Assembly: GCA_963821095.1 (NCBI GenBank)
Contig: CAWGCJ010000023.1
Location: 410,701 to 474,700, forward strand
Direction: 5' to 3'
From: CAVPHV01 sp963821095
Lineage (GTDB): Bacteria > Actinomycetota > Acidimicrobiia > Spongiisociales > UBA5794
DNA: 64,000 bases
Shown here: positions 42,474 to 51,358 of the stretch, piece by piece
Position numbering within the stretch: the stretch's first letter is position 1
Layout of the letters: each line of letters begins with the position of its first letter
Translations under genes and position numbers: made by a program
The notes under the pieces: generated by a model
Told to the model about the DNA's origin: nothing
The model's input: the letters and a program-made list of their open reading frames with translations, nothing else
Databases searched by the model: none

Positions 42474-43220
42474 TTGGGACGGGCCTCGTCTGGTCTCAGT
42501 AGACGACGCACCACATCTGTCAGGAATCAAGCAGGTTCTTCTAACGCCCGCGACCGCATCTAGCGTCCCGTCTCTGCCAGCCGCTTGATCTCCAGCAGCA
42601 TCTTGCGGCTCATCACGAATGTGATGGATTCGATGGGAAAGCGTCCGAAAGCGAGCCTGGTTGCCAAACCCGAGGAGTAGTCGCTGCGGCGACGAGTGAG
42701 CAATAAGGCCGGCCCCTTCGAGAGCAGCGAGAACCCCAACGCCGGGGGAGTGTGTGCTTGTGGCCATGACTCCTCCTCAAAACCATTCTGCTCCCCTCGG
42801 CTACGAACGAGAAGTCGAATCCCCAAACCAGGGGCAAGGGTTCCGCGGTTCGAGTGGCACACCCCCGATCAGAACCGGGCGGTGCCGTACCGTCGTCGCC
42901 CCGGAACTCGGATGCAGAGACGCCGTAGACCCGCTCAAGCCGCCTCAGGCTCGATCCAGGAAATCGATGCGCCCGGCTCGGTCCGCACACAGAGGTCTAC
43001 CTGAACAACCCAGCCGACGTTGCCGGGGTGCACGTCAGTGCACAGAATGTCGGGGGCGGCCCGCTCGTCCGGATCGAGCCCATGCCATTGCGGTCAGCTG
43101 TTGCGCAGAATTCCTCGAGGTGGACGCGAGAAACCTCGCCGAACCTGTCGATTTTCGGTCACTTTCCGCGTATAAAGGGTGTCGGCGAAGTCCGCCGACA
43201 CCGAGTGGAGGAGGAGCAGA
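42474..43220. other. 747-bp degenerate gap with remnants of genes
   Basis: No complete gene is seen. Minus strand 42560-42700 reads RLAFGRFPIESITFVMSRKM followed by LLEIKRLAETGR to a stop at 42560, which looks like the C-terminus of an unidentified protein; its upstream part has no clean start. Plus strand around 42973-43050 reads GPHTEVYLNNPADVAG, which resembles the effector-binding (GyrI-like) EVYLxDP segment, in a frame closed on both sides. The right end holds the promoter of the YCII gene. I read this as a decayed region, with low certainty about both identities. Confidence 0.35.
43171..43202 (+). promoter_or_regulatory. promoter and operator-like palindrome of the YCII-ECF42 operon
   Basis: TATAAA at 43171-43176 fits a -10 box. 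Immediately after it GGTGTCGGCG (43178-43187) and CGCCGACACC (43193-43202) form a perfect 10-bp inverted repeat with a 5-nt loop. This straddles the likely transcription start, so it could be an operator or a 5' hairpin. The -35 region is not recognisable. Role inferred. Confidence 0.45.
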
Positions 43221-43574
43221 ATGAAGTACTTCGTCATGCTCGCCGGCGACGGCGATGTCGGATCGTGGAACAAGTTGAGTCCAGAGCAACAGCAAGCCGT
43301 GATGGGCCAGTTCGCAGCGTTCGATGAGGCCTGCGAGAAGCGAAGCGGCGTCGAACTGCTTGGCGGTGAGGCGCTCGAAGAAGCCTCGATGTCCACGACA
43401 GTGCGGACTCGCAACGGTGAGTTGACCGTCACCGATGGCCCCTACACCGAGGCGACCGAACAGATCGGCGGCTTCTATCTCGTCGATGCGCCCGAGCTGG
43501 ACACGATGATCGAACTCTGTCGCGTTCTCCCCGCATATGACATCGAGATCCGACCTGTCGTCGACTTCGGCTGA
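43221..43574 (+). CDS. YCII-related (DGPF) protein
   Basis: A 117-aa protein with the YCII/DGPF fold: MKYFVMLAGDGDVGSWNKLS, GEALEEASMSTTVRTRNGEL, TVTDGPYTEATEQIGGFYLV then DAPELDTMIELCRVLP. The DGPY segment is the family hallmark. GGAGGAGGAG precedes ATG 43221. Proteins of this type are regularly encoded just before ECF42 sigma factors, as here, and are thought to sense a signal or be a target; the gene overlaps the sigma gene by 38 bp. Confidence 0.9.
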   Translation: MKYFVMLAGDGDVGSWNKLSPEQQQAVMGQFAAFDEACEKRSGVELLGGEALEEASMSTTVRTRNGELTVTDGPYTEATEQIGGFYLVDAPELDTMIELCRVLPAYDIEIRPVVDFG

Positions 43575-44799
43575 TCGGGCGATTGCCGAGACGTATCGGG
43601 CCGACTGGGGGCGGCTGCTGTCCGTGCTGGTGGCTCGCACCCGACGACTCGATCTCGCCGAGGATGCGCTTAGCGAAGCTTTCGCCCGGGCTAGCGATCG
43701 GTGGCCGACCAGGGGGGTGCCGGCGAACCCTGCTGGTTGGCTCTACACGACCGCATCGAGGTTGATCGTTGCTGGGCTGCGGGCCGAAGCCATCCATGGC
43801 CGCAAGGTCCGGCTTCTGTCCGTCGACGCCGGGTGGGTGCCGCCGGCAAGCGTGGACGAGCTGGATTCGCTCGACGACGAGCGGCTGGCGCTGATCCTGC
43901 TCTGCTGCCATCCAGCGGTGCATCCCGAGGCGAGGGCGCCGCTTGCGCTTCGACTGGTGGTTGGCACCACCACAGAGGAGATCGCGCGCCTGCACCTCGT
44001 CTCGGTTGCCACCATGGCAGCTCGCATCACCAGAGCGAAGAAGAAGATCGTTGCGGCGGGCATCCCGCTTGCCTCACCGGTTGATGACGAGCTGCGGATA
44101 CGGCTTGACGAGGTCTGCCGGACGATCTACTTAGCCTTCACCGCCGGGTACGCCCCCGCCCGCGGCGTGGACTTACTGCGCGAAGATCTGGCTGGCGAAG
44201 CAGTCGGGCTGGCTGCAGTCCTTCACCGGCTGGTACCCGACGCACCCCAGGCTCGCGCCCTGTACGCCCTCCTGGTCCTGCAACACGCTCGCCGTCATGC
44301 GCGTCTGAGCGACGGCCGCTTGGTCACGCTTGTCGATCAAGATCGCTCTCTGTGGGTCGGTGACGAAATGAACTCCGGGATGGATCTCGTTGCCGACCTC
44401 CCTCCAACTGATGGCTACGCCGGGGAACTTCGACTCCAGGGCCTGATCGCCTTTGAGCACGCTCGCGCACGAACCGCGGACGACACCGATTGGTCCCTGA
44501 TCGCCTCCCACTACCTCAGTCTGGAGGCGTTGACCGGATCACCCGTCGTCAGGCTCAACCGTGCAGTAGCAGTGGCCGAGAGCGAAGGTGCCCATGCCGG
44601 CCTCGCCGTCCTAAGCGGACTCGACGAGGCACTTCCACGCAACCACCGGCTGCCGGCGGTTCGGGCCGAGCTGGCACGGCGGGCGGGCAACATCGATCTG
44701 GCTCGAGCCTCGTACGATCAGGCCATTGACCGTTGCAGCAACGAGGTCGAGCGGAAGTATCTGATGGCGCAACGCAACGCACTCGATCACGACCTCTGA
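43537..44799 (+). CDS. ECF42-type RNA polymerase sigma factor with C-terminal DUF6596
   Basis: A 420-aa extracytoplasmic-function sigma factor of the long ECF42 kind. Region sigma2 is ARTRRLDLAEDALSEAFARA, WPTRGVPANPAGWLYTTASR; sigma4 is LALRLVVGTTTEEIARLHLV then SVATMAARITRAKKKI. A helical DUF6596/TPR-like domain follows (about 190-420; LDEVCRTIYLAFTAGYAPAR), replacing an anti-sigma factor as control module. ATG 43537 overlaps the YCII gene by 38 bp; a later start is possible. Targets typically include its own operon and other YCII genes. Confidence 0.92.
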   Translation: MTSRSDLSSTSADRAIAETYRADWGRLLSVLVARTRRLDLAEDALSEAFARASDRWPTRGVPANPAGWLYTTASRLIVAGLRAEAIHGRKVRLLSVDAGWVPPASVDELDSLDDERLALILLCCHPAVHPEARAPLALRLVVGTTTEEIARLHLVSVATMAARITRAKKKIVAAGIPLASPVDDELRIRLDEVCRTIYLAFTAGYAPARGVDLLREDLAGEAVGLAAVLHRLVPDAPQARALYALLVLQHARRHARLSDGRLVTLVDQDRSLWVGDEMNSGMDLVADLPPTDGYAGELRLQGLIAFEHARARTADDTDWSLIASHYLSLEALTGSPVVRLNRAVAVAESEGAHAGLAVLSGLDEALPRNHRLPAVRAELARRAGNIDLARASYDQAIDRCSNEVERKYLMAQRNALDHDL

Positions 44800-44957
44800 A
44801 GTGTCCCCCCTCGGTCCATCTATCTCAGACTGGTCGATCCAGAGCCGCCAACTGGATAAACCCGCGGCTAGTCCGCGGCATGTCGCCAACTCCGCTTGGA
44901 CACCACCTTGCGCAGCGTGACGCCATCCACGACTACCTCCAGACACGTATCACTGCC

Positions 44958-45491
44958 ATGAGCCGCTACGAGGAACCTGAATACGCCGTTGTCGCTACGT
45001 CCGACCGGTACGAGATTCGGCACTACGACTCCTACCTCGCCGCCGAGACCACGGTTGATGGCGACTTCGACTCGACCGGGAATACCGCGTTTCGACGGCT
45101 GGCGGGCTTCATCTTCGGCAGTAACTCCCAAGGTGCGAAGATGAACATGACAGTCCCAGTCACCCGGCAGCAGACCGACACCGACGGCTATCGCTATCGG
45201 TTTGTCATGGAGCGGGCATATTCCGAGGAAGAGCTTCCGCGCCCTCTGGATGATTTGGTGTCACTGGTTCGGGTGCCGGCTGGCTACTACGCATCGATGC
45301 GTTATCGGGGTCGCCGCAACGAAGGTCGATATCGTCGTGCCGAGGCTGAGCTGCTGGCGGCACTTCAGAGCGACGGTGTCGAGGTATCGGGTTCACCTGT
45401 CAGCGCTGCATACGACGGCCCATTCACGCCACCGGTGATGCGGCGCAACGAGGTGCAAATCCCGGTCGACTGGCAGGGACCCGATGGGTGA
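44958..45491 (+). CDS. SOUL-type heme-binding protein
   Basis: A 177-aa protein: YEEPEYAVVATSDRYEIRHY followed by DSYLAAETTVDGDF, AFRRLAGFIFGSNSQGAKMN then MTVPVTRQQ, ELPRPLDDLVSLVRVPAGYY, and FTPPVMRRNEVQIPV. The YEIRxY and GxNxxxxKIxMTxPV blocks are those of the SOUL/HEBP family, which binds heme or porphyrin. Start at ATG 44958 matches the family N-terminus; an upstream ATG at 44880 is less likely. No heme-synthesis genes adjoin. Confidence 0.9.
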   Translation: MSRYEEPEYAVVATSDRYEIRHYDSYLAAETTVDGDFDSTGNTAFRRLAGFIFGSNSQGAKMNMTVPVTRQQTDTDGYRYRFVMERAYSEEELPRPLDDLVSLVRVPAGYYASMRYRGRRNEGRYRRAEAELLAALQSDGVEVSGSPVSAAYDGPFTPPVMRRNEVQIPVDWQGPDG

Positions 45492-45671
45492 CAACCCAAC
45501 CGCGAATGCCATCCATCGAGGTTGGCCACAGACTCCCGGCTTGTGCCGAAGCCACCGGAAGCGGACTCGACGAATCAGCGTTGGCCAAGTTGAGGTTCCG
45601 ATCCCTCCAACAGGGCGGCCCCTCGCTACAGAGACGAGGTCTACCGAGGTTCGGCGCTGGTGGGCCCGTTC

Positions 45672-46367
45672 CTATCGGTGGCCTTGTGGTTTGATCAGTC
45701 CGGTTTCGTAGGCAAATACGACGGCGTGGATCCGGTCTCGGAGGGAGAGCTTCATGAGGATCCGCTTGACGTGGGTTTTGACGGTGCTTTCACCGACGTA
45801 GAGCTGTGCGGCGATTTCGCGGTTGGCGAGTCCGTGGGCGACGAGCACGAGCACCTCTCGCTCGCGTTCGGTGAGCCGGTCGAGTTCTCGGCTACGGACG
45901 TCGGTGGGTTGGGGGCCGCGGGCGGTGGCGTTGGCGAACTCGTTCATGAGTCGCCGGGTGACCGACGGACCGAGCAGTGCGTCGCCGCCGGCGACGACTC
46001 GGAGCCCATCGAGGAGGTCTTCAGGTGGCGTGCGTTTCAGGAGAAAGCCGCTCGCCCCGGCGCGAACCGCCTCGTAGACGTACTCATCTACCTCGAACGT
46101 AGTGAGGATCAATACCCGTGGAGCGTCGGTGCGGTCGTCGAGGTTGACTGCCCCGGTGATCTGTCGGGTGGCCTCGATGCCGTCGACTCCAGGCATGCGG
46201 ATATCCATCAGCACAACATCGGGCTGAAGCTCTGCTGCCAACTTGATCGCTGTTTCGCCGTCATCGGCTTCTCCGACGACGGCGAGGTCGTCTTGGGTCT
46301 CGATCATCAGGCGTAGGCCGGCCCTCACCAGGGTGTCATCGTCAACGATCAGCACTTCGACGCTCAT
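45672..46367 (-). CDS. NarL/FixJ-family response regulator
   Basis: A 231-aa regulator. The receiver domain has the acidic pair and phospho-Asp (IVDDDTLVRAGLRLMIET, VVLMDIRMPGVDGIEATRQI) and the switch Thr/Lys (LTTFEVDEYVYEAVRAGASG then FLLKRTPPEDL). The C-terminal LuxR-type helix-turn-helix is LTEREREVLVLVAHGLANRE, IAAQLYVGESTVKTHVKRIL then MKL. Its ATG overlaps the TGA of the kinase gene (46364-46367), so the pair is translationally coupled. Downstream targets are unknown. Confidence 0.95.
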   Translation of the reverse strand: MSVEVLIVDDDTLVRAGLRLMIETQDDLAVVGEADDGETAIKLAAELQPDVVLMDIRMPGVDGIEATRQITGAVNLDDRTDAPRVLILTTFEVDEYVYEAVRAGASGFLLKRTPPEDLLDGLRVVAGGDALLGPSVTRRLMNEFANATARGPQPTDVRSRELDRLTEREREVLVLVAHGLANREIAAQLYVGESTVKTHVKRILMKLSLRDRIHAVVFAYETGLIKPQGHR

Positions 46368-47575
46368 GTGGCCACCCGATCCGATGGTGCGACGGGGTTG
46401 TTGGTGCGGGGGATCCGGGCCTCGACCCGGAATCCGCCTCCCTCTAGGGGGTGCGCCGTGAGGTCGCCGCCGAGCACGCTGGCTCGTTCGGTCATTCCAA
46501 CGATGCCTCGACCCCCTTCGGGACGGGTTGGAGCGGCCGCTCCGAGTCCGTCGTCGACGACCGCAATGGTGAGATCTCGATCGGTGCAAGAGAGGGTGAC
46601 ATCAATGCGGGTGGCCTCGGCGTGCTTGATTGCGTTGGTGAGTGATTCTTGGACGATCCGGTACGCGGCGGCGCCGACTGGGCGTCCCATGGTGTCCTCG
46701 AGATCGGAACCGCATTGGTTGTGGAGGTGAATATCGGCGCCGGCGGTTCGCATCTCATCGACAAGGCGGATGATGTCGGCGGTGCTGCGGGTGGGCTGCA
46801 ATGGGGCAGGGTTGCCGTCTTGGTCGTGGAGGAGGCCGAGCATGTGGTCGAGGTCGGTGAGGGCGGACCTACCCACCCGTTCGATCTCGCGGAGGGTGTC
46901 GTTGGCGCGCTCGTCGTGCGTGGCGAGACGGGCGGCACCAGCCTGCAATACGATGACGTTCACGGCGTGACCGACGGCGTCGTGGAGTTCTCTGGCGATA
47001 CGGGCGCGTTCGTCGGCGACAGCACGTTGCGCTACCTGTGACGACTGGACGCGCAGTCTTTGGGCTTCGTCAGCGAGGTCGCTGGCGGTGGTCTGGTTGT
47101 GACGAATGCTGACAGCGACGAGCCAGCCAATGCCGAACAGCATGATGATGACCGGCACTGAGAGCACGACCGGTTCGCCGGGCCCGTAGAACACCGTGGT
47201 CGACATTGCCGCGGCTGCCGCGGCGACCATCGACCCTGAGACCCGCATAGGCCGGGTGAGTCCAACCGAGTAGGCGAAGAACGGGATGGCGAGCGGCGCG
47301 TTGCTGTCCCCTTGGAATGCGCTGGCCACCATGTACAGGAGGGTGGCCAAAGCCAGCGTGGTGGCTGGCGCCAGTCGGCGGAAGGGGAGCAGGAGGGTCG
47401 GGCTGATCGCCAATAACCACCCGAACCCCTCGACCGGTCCGTACTCGTCCACGTAGGCGCTGCTACGCAACGACTCGACGGTGATCCAAACAAACATCAG
47501 GGCGACGAACGCGTCAGCGACGAACCACACCGTTGCGCGGTTCTGTTGTCGATCGGGACGCAACGCTTCAAGCAT
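46364..47575 (-). CDS. NarX/DesK-type sensor histidine kinase
   Basis: A 403-aa kinase with about five to six N-terminal transmembrane helices (residues 20-150), a HisKA_3 dimerisation domain with ERARIARELHDAVGHAVNVI (phospho-His in RELHD) and an ATPase domain: YRIVQESLTNAIKHAEAT (N box), VVDDGLG, GRGIVGMTERASVLGG. It is the cognate partner of the regulator at 45672 by overlap. Signal unknown. The divergent S33 hydrolase gene begins 176 bp away and is a candidate target. Confidence 0.94.
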   Translation of the reverse strand: MLEALRPDRQQNRATVWFVADAFVALMFVWITVESLRSSAYVDEYGPVEGFGWLLAISPTLLLPFRRLAPATTLALATLLYMVASAFQGDSNAPLAIPFFAYSVGLTRPMRVSGSMVAAAAAAMSTTVFYGPGEPVVLSVPVIIMLFGIGWLVAVSIRHNQTTASDLADEAQRLRVQSSQVAQRAVADERARIARELHDAVGHAVNVIVLQAGAARLATHDERANDTLREIERVGRSALTDLDHMLGLLHDQDGNPAPLQPTRSTADIIRLVDEMRTAGADIHLHNQCGSDLEDTMGRPVGAAAYRIVQESLTNAIKHAEATRIDVTLSCTDRDLTIAVVDDGLGAAAPTRPEGGRGIVGMTERASVLGGDLTAHPLEGGGFRVEARIPRTNNPVAPSDRVAT

Positions 47576-47751
47576 CTCCGGTCAACAGTAACTGTCGTGC
47601 CAGGTGCCGTCGTCACCCTGTGGGGGGACGGCTTGTCCTCCCACAGGACGTTGGGCAAGACCGCCGTCAGGGGGGACGACGCCGACGACCGCTATGTCCC
47701 ACAGTGAGCTCTGGGGCCACCACTGCCGACGTCAGAAGGGAGTAGCCCACC

Positions 47752-49395
47752 ATGAGGACGAACACTGACCGCGAAGCCTCGACACTCGACGCGTTGCCGA
47801 ACCGAGACGTATACCAACCCGATGGACCACTGGTCCCGAGACCGCCGCGATCGTCATGGCGGCGCCGAGTTGGCCACGCCACCACTCGCTTGCGCACGGT
47901 TCTGCAACCCCTGTGGACCGATTGGCGAGCCGGTATCGGGGCAGCTGCGGGTGTTGCCGCTGGATGGGGGATGGTTGCGGGTTGGTGGACACCACGGGGA
48001 CCGCTCACCTCCGGTCAAGCGCTGTGGTCGATCGCCATCAGCCTCGCCGTCGGCGGGATCGGTGGCCTGATCGCGAAGTCCCGCTGGGTGATTGCCGTCG
48101 CACCTACCCTGTTCGTGGTCGCCTTCGAACTGGCCCGCATCGGCACCCCCGGCCCGACCGTCGACGCCATCCACGCCAGCACCTACGGTGTGCTCGGCTT
48201 CGTTGTCGGCCGTGGCTTCCAGTCGTTCGTGTCGCTGGTTCCGATGATGCTGGGAGCGGCGTTGGGCACCGGTGCGGCGCGCTCGCTATCGCGGATGGTC
48301 CCAGGCACCCGGGGTGCTCGCCGATACGCGGGCCGCACTATTGCGATCCTGACGGCGACGGGCCTGGTCGCCCTCGCAGCCGGTCTAGCCCGACCCGCCA
48401 CCACCGCCCCGATCGTCGACGCCGCCGACAACGAGGTTCGCGGATCCATCGCCGAGCTTCTCAACGTCGACATCAACGGCCACGACCTCGCGATGATGAT
48501 CCGCGGCCACAGCATCAACAACCCGGTGCTGTTGTTCCTGGCGGGCGGGCCGGGCGGCTCCGAGCTGGGAGCAATGCGCAATCACCTCCCCGGACTCGAG
48601 GAACACTTCACCGTCGTCACCTGGGACCAGCGCGGTGCAGGAAAGTCCTATCCCGAACTCGACCCGACCGGCACGCTCACCCTTGACGGCTACGTTGACG
48701 ACACGATCGCGGTCACCAACTATCTCCGCGACCGGTTCAATCAGGACCAGATCTACCTGCTCGGCCAATCCTGGGGCAGCACCCTCGGCGTGCTCGCCAT
48801 CCAGGAAGACCCCGAGCTGTACCGGGCGTTCATCGGCGCCGGCCAGATGGTCAGCCAGCTCGGAACCGACCGCATCTTCTACCAGGACACACTTGCGTGG
48901 GCCGAAGCCACCGGCCAAGAGGGGCTCGTTGGCGAACTCACCACCATCGGGCCACCGCCGTACGACGCGATGTTCCCCTACGAGACGGCACTGTCGCACG
49001 AACACGACGTCTACCCCTACGACCACAGCGCCAACTCGGAGGGGGAGGGCGGATTCTCAGAGAACTTCATTGTCTCCGAGTACACCCTGCTCGAACAGGT
49101 GCATCTCCTCGGCGCTTTCGTTGACACCTTCTCGATGCTCTACCCCCAGCTTCAGGACATTGATTTCCGAAACACCGCTACCGACTTCCAGATCCCGGTG
49201 TTCTTCGTCCAGGGGGCCCACGAAGCTGGCGGGCGAGCCGAGCTGTTCGACGAGTGGTACCCGATGGTGAGCGCACCCATCAAGGAACTCGTCGTCCTCG
49301 AGACCTCCGGCCACCGTCCGCTCTTCGAGCAACCAGACGAGTTCATCGAGTTCATGGTCGACACCGTCCTCGCCCAGACCCCACCGGCAAGCTGA
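47752..49395 (+). CDS. membrane-anchored alpha/beta-hydrolase (prolyl aminopeptidase-like)
   Basis: A 547-aa protein. Residues about 60-215 contain four or five transmembrane helices; the C-terminal 330 residues are an alpha/beta-hydrolase of the S33 proline iminopeptidase type: VLLFLAGGPGGSELGAMRNH (HGGPG-like oxyanion loop), TWDQRGAGKSYPELD, LLGQSWGSTLGVLA (nucleophile Ser in GQSWG), VFFVQGAHEAGG, and a final SGHRPLFEQPDEF with the catalytic His. The combination of membrane helices and hydrolase resembles actinobacterial proteins linked to two-component systems. Substrate unknown; a peptide or ester at the membrane. Confidence 0.88.
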   Translation: MRTNTDREASTLDALPNRDVYQPDGPLVPRPPRSSWRRRVGHATTRLRTVLQPLWTDWRAGIGAAAGVAAGWGMVAGWWTPRGPLTSGQALWSIAISLAVGGIGGLIAKSRWVIAVAPTLFVVAFELARIGTPGPTVDAIHASTYGVLGFVVGRGFQSFVSLVPMMLGAALGTGAARSLSRMVPGTRGARRYAGRTIAILTATGLVALAAGLARPATTAPIVDAADNEVRGSIAELLNVDINGHDLAMMIRGHSINNPVLLFLAGGPGGSELGAMRNHLPGLEEHFTVVTWDQRGAGKSYPELDPTGTLTLDGYVDDTIAVTNYLRDRFNQDQIYLLGQSWGSTLGVLAIQEDPELYRAFIGAGQMVSQLGTDRIFYQDTLAWAEATGQEGLVGELTTIGPPPYDAMFPYETALSHEHDVYPYDHSANSEGEGGFSENFIVSEYTLLEQVHLLGAFVDTFSMLYPQLQDIDFRNTATDFQIPVFFVQGAHEAGGRAELFDEWYPMVSAPIKELVVLETSGHRPLFEQPDEFIEFMVDTVLAQTPPAS

Positions 49396-49410
49396 GAGAG
49401 GCAAACGACC

Positions 49411-49833
49411 ATGACCAACCAAACCCTCGAACCTGTGTCAAGTCGGAAGCCACGTCCGGCTCGGCCGACCGTAATTGTCTACTCCAGATCAGCGGTACGA
49501 CCGAAGGGGACTCAGGCAATTCAACTTCAGCACGCTCACCGCAATACCTGGTTGGCAATAGGACTCATCGTCCTCGGCTTGGGTTCCGCCGCAATAGCCA
49601 TCCTCGGTCCCCTTGTGACCGGCGTGATCCGGTACCACTTCTCCGAAGCAGCGATGAACCAGATCAGGGGTGGTGACGTGGCCGGTCTTGCCCTGATGGC
49701 GCCACTCAGCGTGATCGCCGGAATCCTCGTGTGGCGAGGGTCCGGAGGAGGCCAGATCCTGGCCCTGGGCCCCGCCGCCTATGCGCTCTACCTGTGCGCT
49801 CAGCTCGCCGTCGGCGGCGACGTGACCCGCTAG
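49411..49833 (+). pseudogene. membrane protein gene truncated by an in-frame stop
   Basis: A 140-aa frame with about three transmembrane helices (NTWLAIGLIVLGLGSAAIAI, LMAPLSVIAGILVWRG, ILALGPAAYALYLCAQLAVG). It ends at TAG 49831-49833, but the same frame continues immediately with PGNSERFLPLYVGLFGVS, the segment which in relatives follows without a break (PGNxERFxPL..xFVL). The rest of the family protein, with at least one more helix, is absent: the sequence then runs into unrelated codons. This looks like a nonsense mutation followed by loss of the 3' end. It begins 15 bp after the hydrolase gene and may be its partner. Confidence 0.55.
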
Positions 49834-49993
49834 CCGGGCAACAGCGAACGGTTCCTTCCGCTCTACGTCGGGCTGTTCGGGGTCTCCGTATCAAATGGAC
49901 GAAACACAACGGTTTGGGCCAAGGGACACGTTCACACCTCGTCGAGGGGGCCGGGTTGGCGGGAGGGGGCCTTGCTGGTCGGTGCTCGTGCCG

Positions 49994-51358
49994 TCAGCGG
50001 GATTTGGTGGGGATTGTCACGGTGATGCGGGTGCCGCCGAGCGTGCTCGTGTCGACGTTGATGGTTCCGGTGTGGTGTTGGGTGATCTCTTTGGCGATGG
50101 CGAGTCCGAGGCCGGCGCCGCCGTGGTCGCGGTCGCGTGCTTCGTCGAGTCGGGTGAATTGGTCAAAGATCCTGGTGCGGTCGACGGGCGGGATCCCGGG
50201 CCCGTCGTCGGCGATGGTGAGGGTGGCTGTTCCGTCCGTTTCGGCGAGTGTGATGTTGATGCGGCTGGTCGCGTAGCGGACAGCGTTCTCGAGCAGGTTT
50301 CGGATGAGGCGGCCGAGGGCCTCGGGGTTGCCGATGACTTGGGCTCCGGAGACGTGGCTGGTATTGATCGTGATGTTTGACGGTGTCTTCAGGCGCTCGG
50401 TCTCGATAAAGACGATATCGTCGAGATCAACCGCGCGGCGTATGTTGGGGAGGGTGCCGGTGTCGCTTCGGGCGAGGAGGAGTAGGTCGTCGACGAGACG
50501 TTGCATGCGTAGCGTTTCATCGAGGACTTCTCGGTTGGCGGTGGGCCAGTCGGCTTGTTCTGGGTGGACGAGGTCGACCTCGAGTTGGGAGCGGATGGCA
50601 GCGAGCGGGTTGCGGAGTTCGTGGGAGGCGTCGGCGACGAAGCGTCGCTGTTGGTTGGACGCTTGTTCGAGGCGGTTGAGCATTTCGTTCATGGTGTCGG
50701 CGAGACGTCCGATTTCGTCGTCGGTGTCGGGGACGGGGACCCGTCGGTCGAGGTGGCGGTCGCCGATGGAGGCGACTTGGGAGCGGATTGCTTCGACGGG
50801 GTGGAGTGTCTTGCCGATGATGATCCATACGGTGACACCGACGAAACCGATCAGCATCGGGATCCCGACTAGGAGTAAGCCGCGGAGGGTGGCGACAACG
50901 TCGGCTACCGACTCAAGACTGGAGGCGGCGTACACGGTGAATAGCTGATCGTGGGCGTCGACGGTTCGAGCTACCAGCCGGAACTCGTCTTCTCCAATGG
51001 GTAGCACTTGGCTTGTCAGCGTTGTCGTGTTTGCTGCTGGTTGGACGTTCGTGATGGGGTCTTCACCCTCGATGTTGGCGCTTGCGGCGATCACGGTGCC
51101 GGTGTTATCGACGATCTGGACGAGCGCTTCGTCGTCGCCGGGGACTGTCAGCTGGGCCGGTACCACACCGTCGACGATGAGAGCGCTTAGGTCGTCGACT
51201 CGAGCGTTTAGTGCAGTGTCAATGCCGTCGACTAGCGCTCGGCGTTGCAGCGTCAACGCAGCGAATCCGGCGATGATCAACGCTGTGGCCACGATGCCGG
51301 TGGCGGCGAAGGTGGATCGGGCCCTGGCAGTTCGGAGCCAGTTGGGCCATTTAGCCAC
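49994..51358 (-). CDS. OmpR-type sensor histidine kinase
   Basis: A 454-aa kinase. A transmembrane helix (about 17-38), an extracytoplasmic sensor domain (about 40-155), a second helix (about 166-190), HAMP (KTLHPVEAIRSQVASIG), HisKA with RRFVADASHELRNPLAAIRS (phospho-His in DASHELR), and HATPase with NLLENAVRYA, IADDGPGIPP and HGGAGLGLAIAKEI. GTG 51358 overlaps the regulator stop by 8 bp. It pairs with the regulator at 51351. The TTCAGC repeats near the PepSY genes suggest those genes are targets. Confidence 0.94.
   Translation of the reverse strand: MAKWPNWLRTARARSTFAATGIVATALIIAGFAALTLQRRALVDGIDTALNARVDDLSALIVDGVVPAQLTVPGDDEALVQIVDNTGTVIAASANIEGEDPITNVQPAANTTTLTSQVLPIGEDEFRLVARTVDAHDQLFTVYAASSLESVADVVATLRGLLLVGIPMLIGFVGVTVWIIIGKTLHPVEAIRSQVASIGDRHLDRRVPVPDTDDEIGRLADTMNEMLNRLEQASNQQRRFVADASHELRNPLAAIRSQLEVDLVHPEQADWPTANREVLDETLRMQRLVDDLLLLARSDTGTLPNIRRAVDLDDIVFIETERLKTPSNITINTSHVSGAQVIGNPEALGRLIRNLLENAVRYATSRINITLAETDGTATLTIADDGPGIPPVDRTRIFDQFTRLDEARDRDHGGAGLGLAIAKEITQHHTGTINVDTSTLGGTRITVTIPTKSR

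Noticed and set aside
45492..45671. Plus-strand frame starting near 45488 as a gene
   Set aside because: About 68 residues, no ribosome site, no motif; it runs into the end of the convergent response regulator gene.
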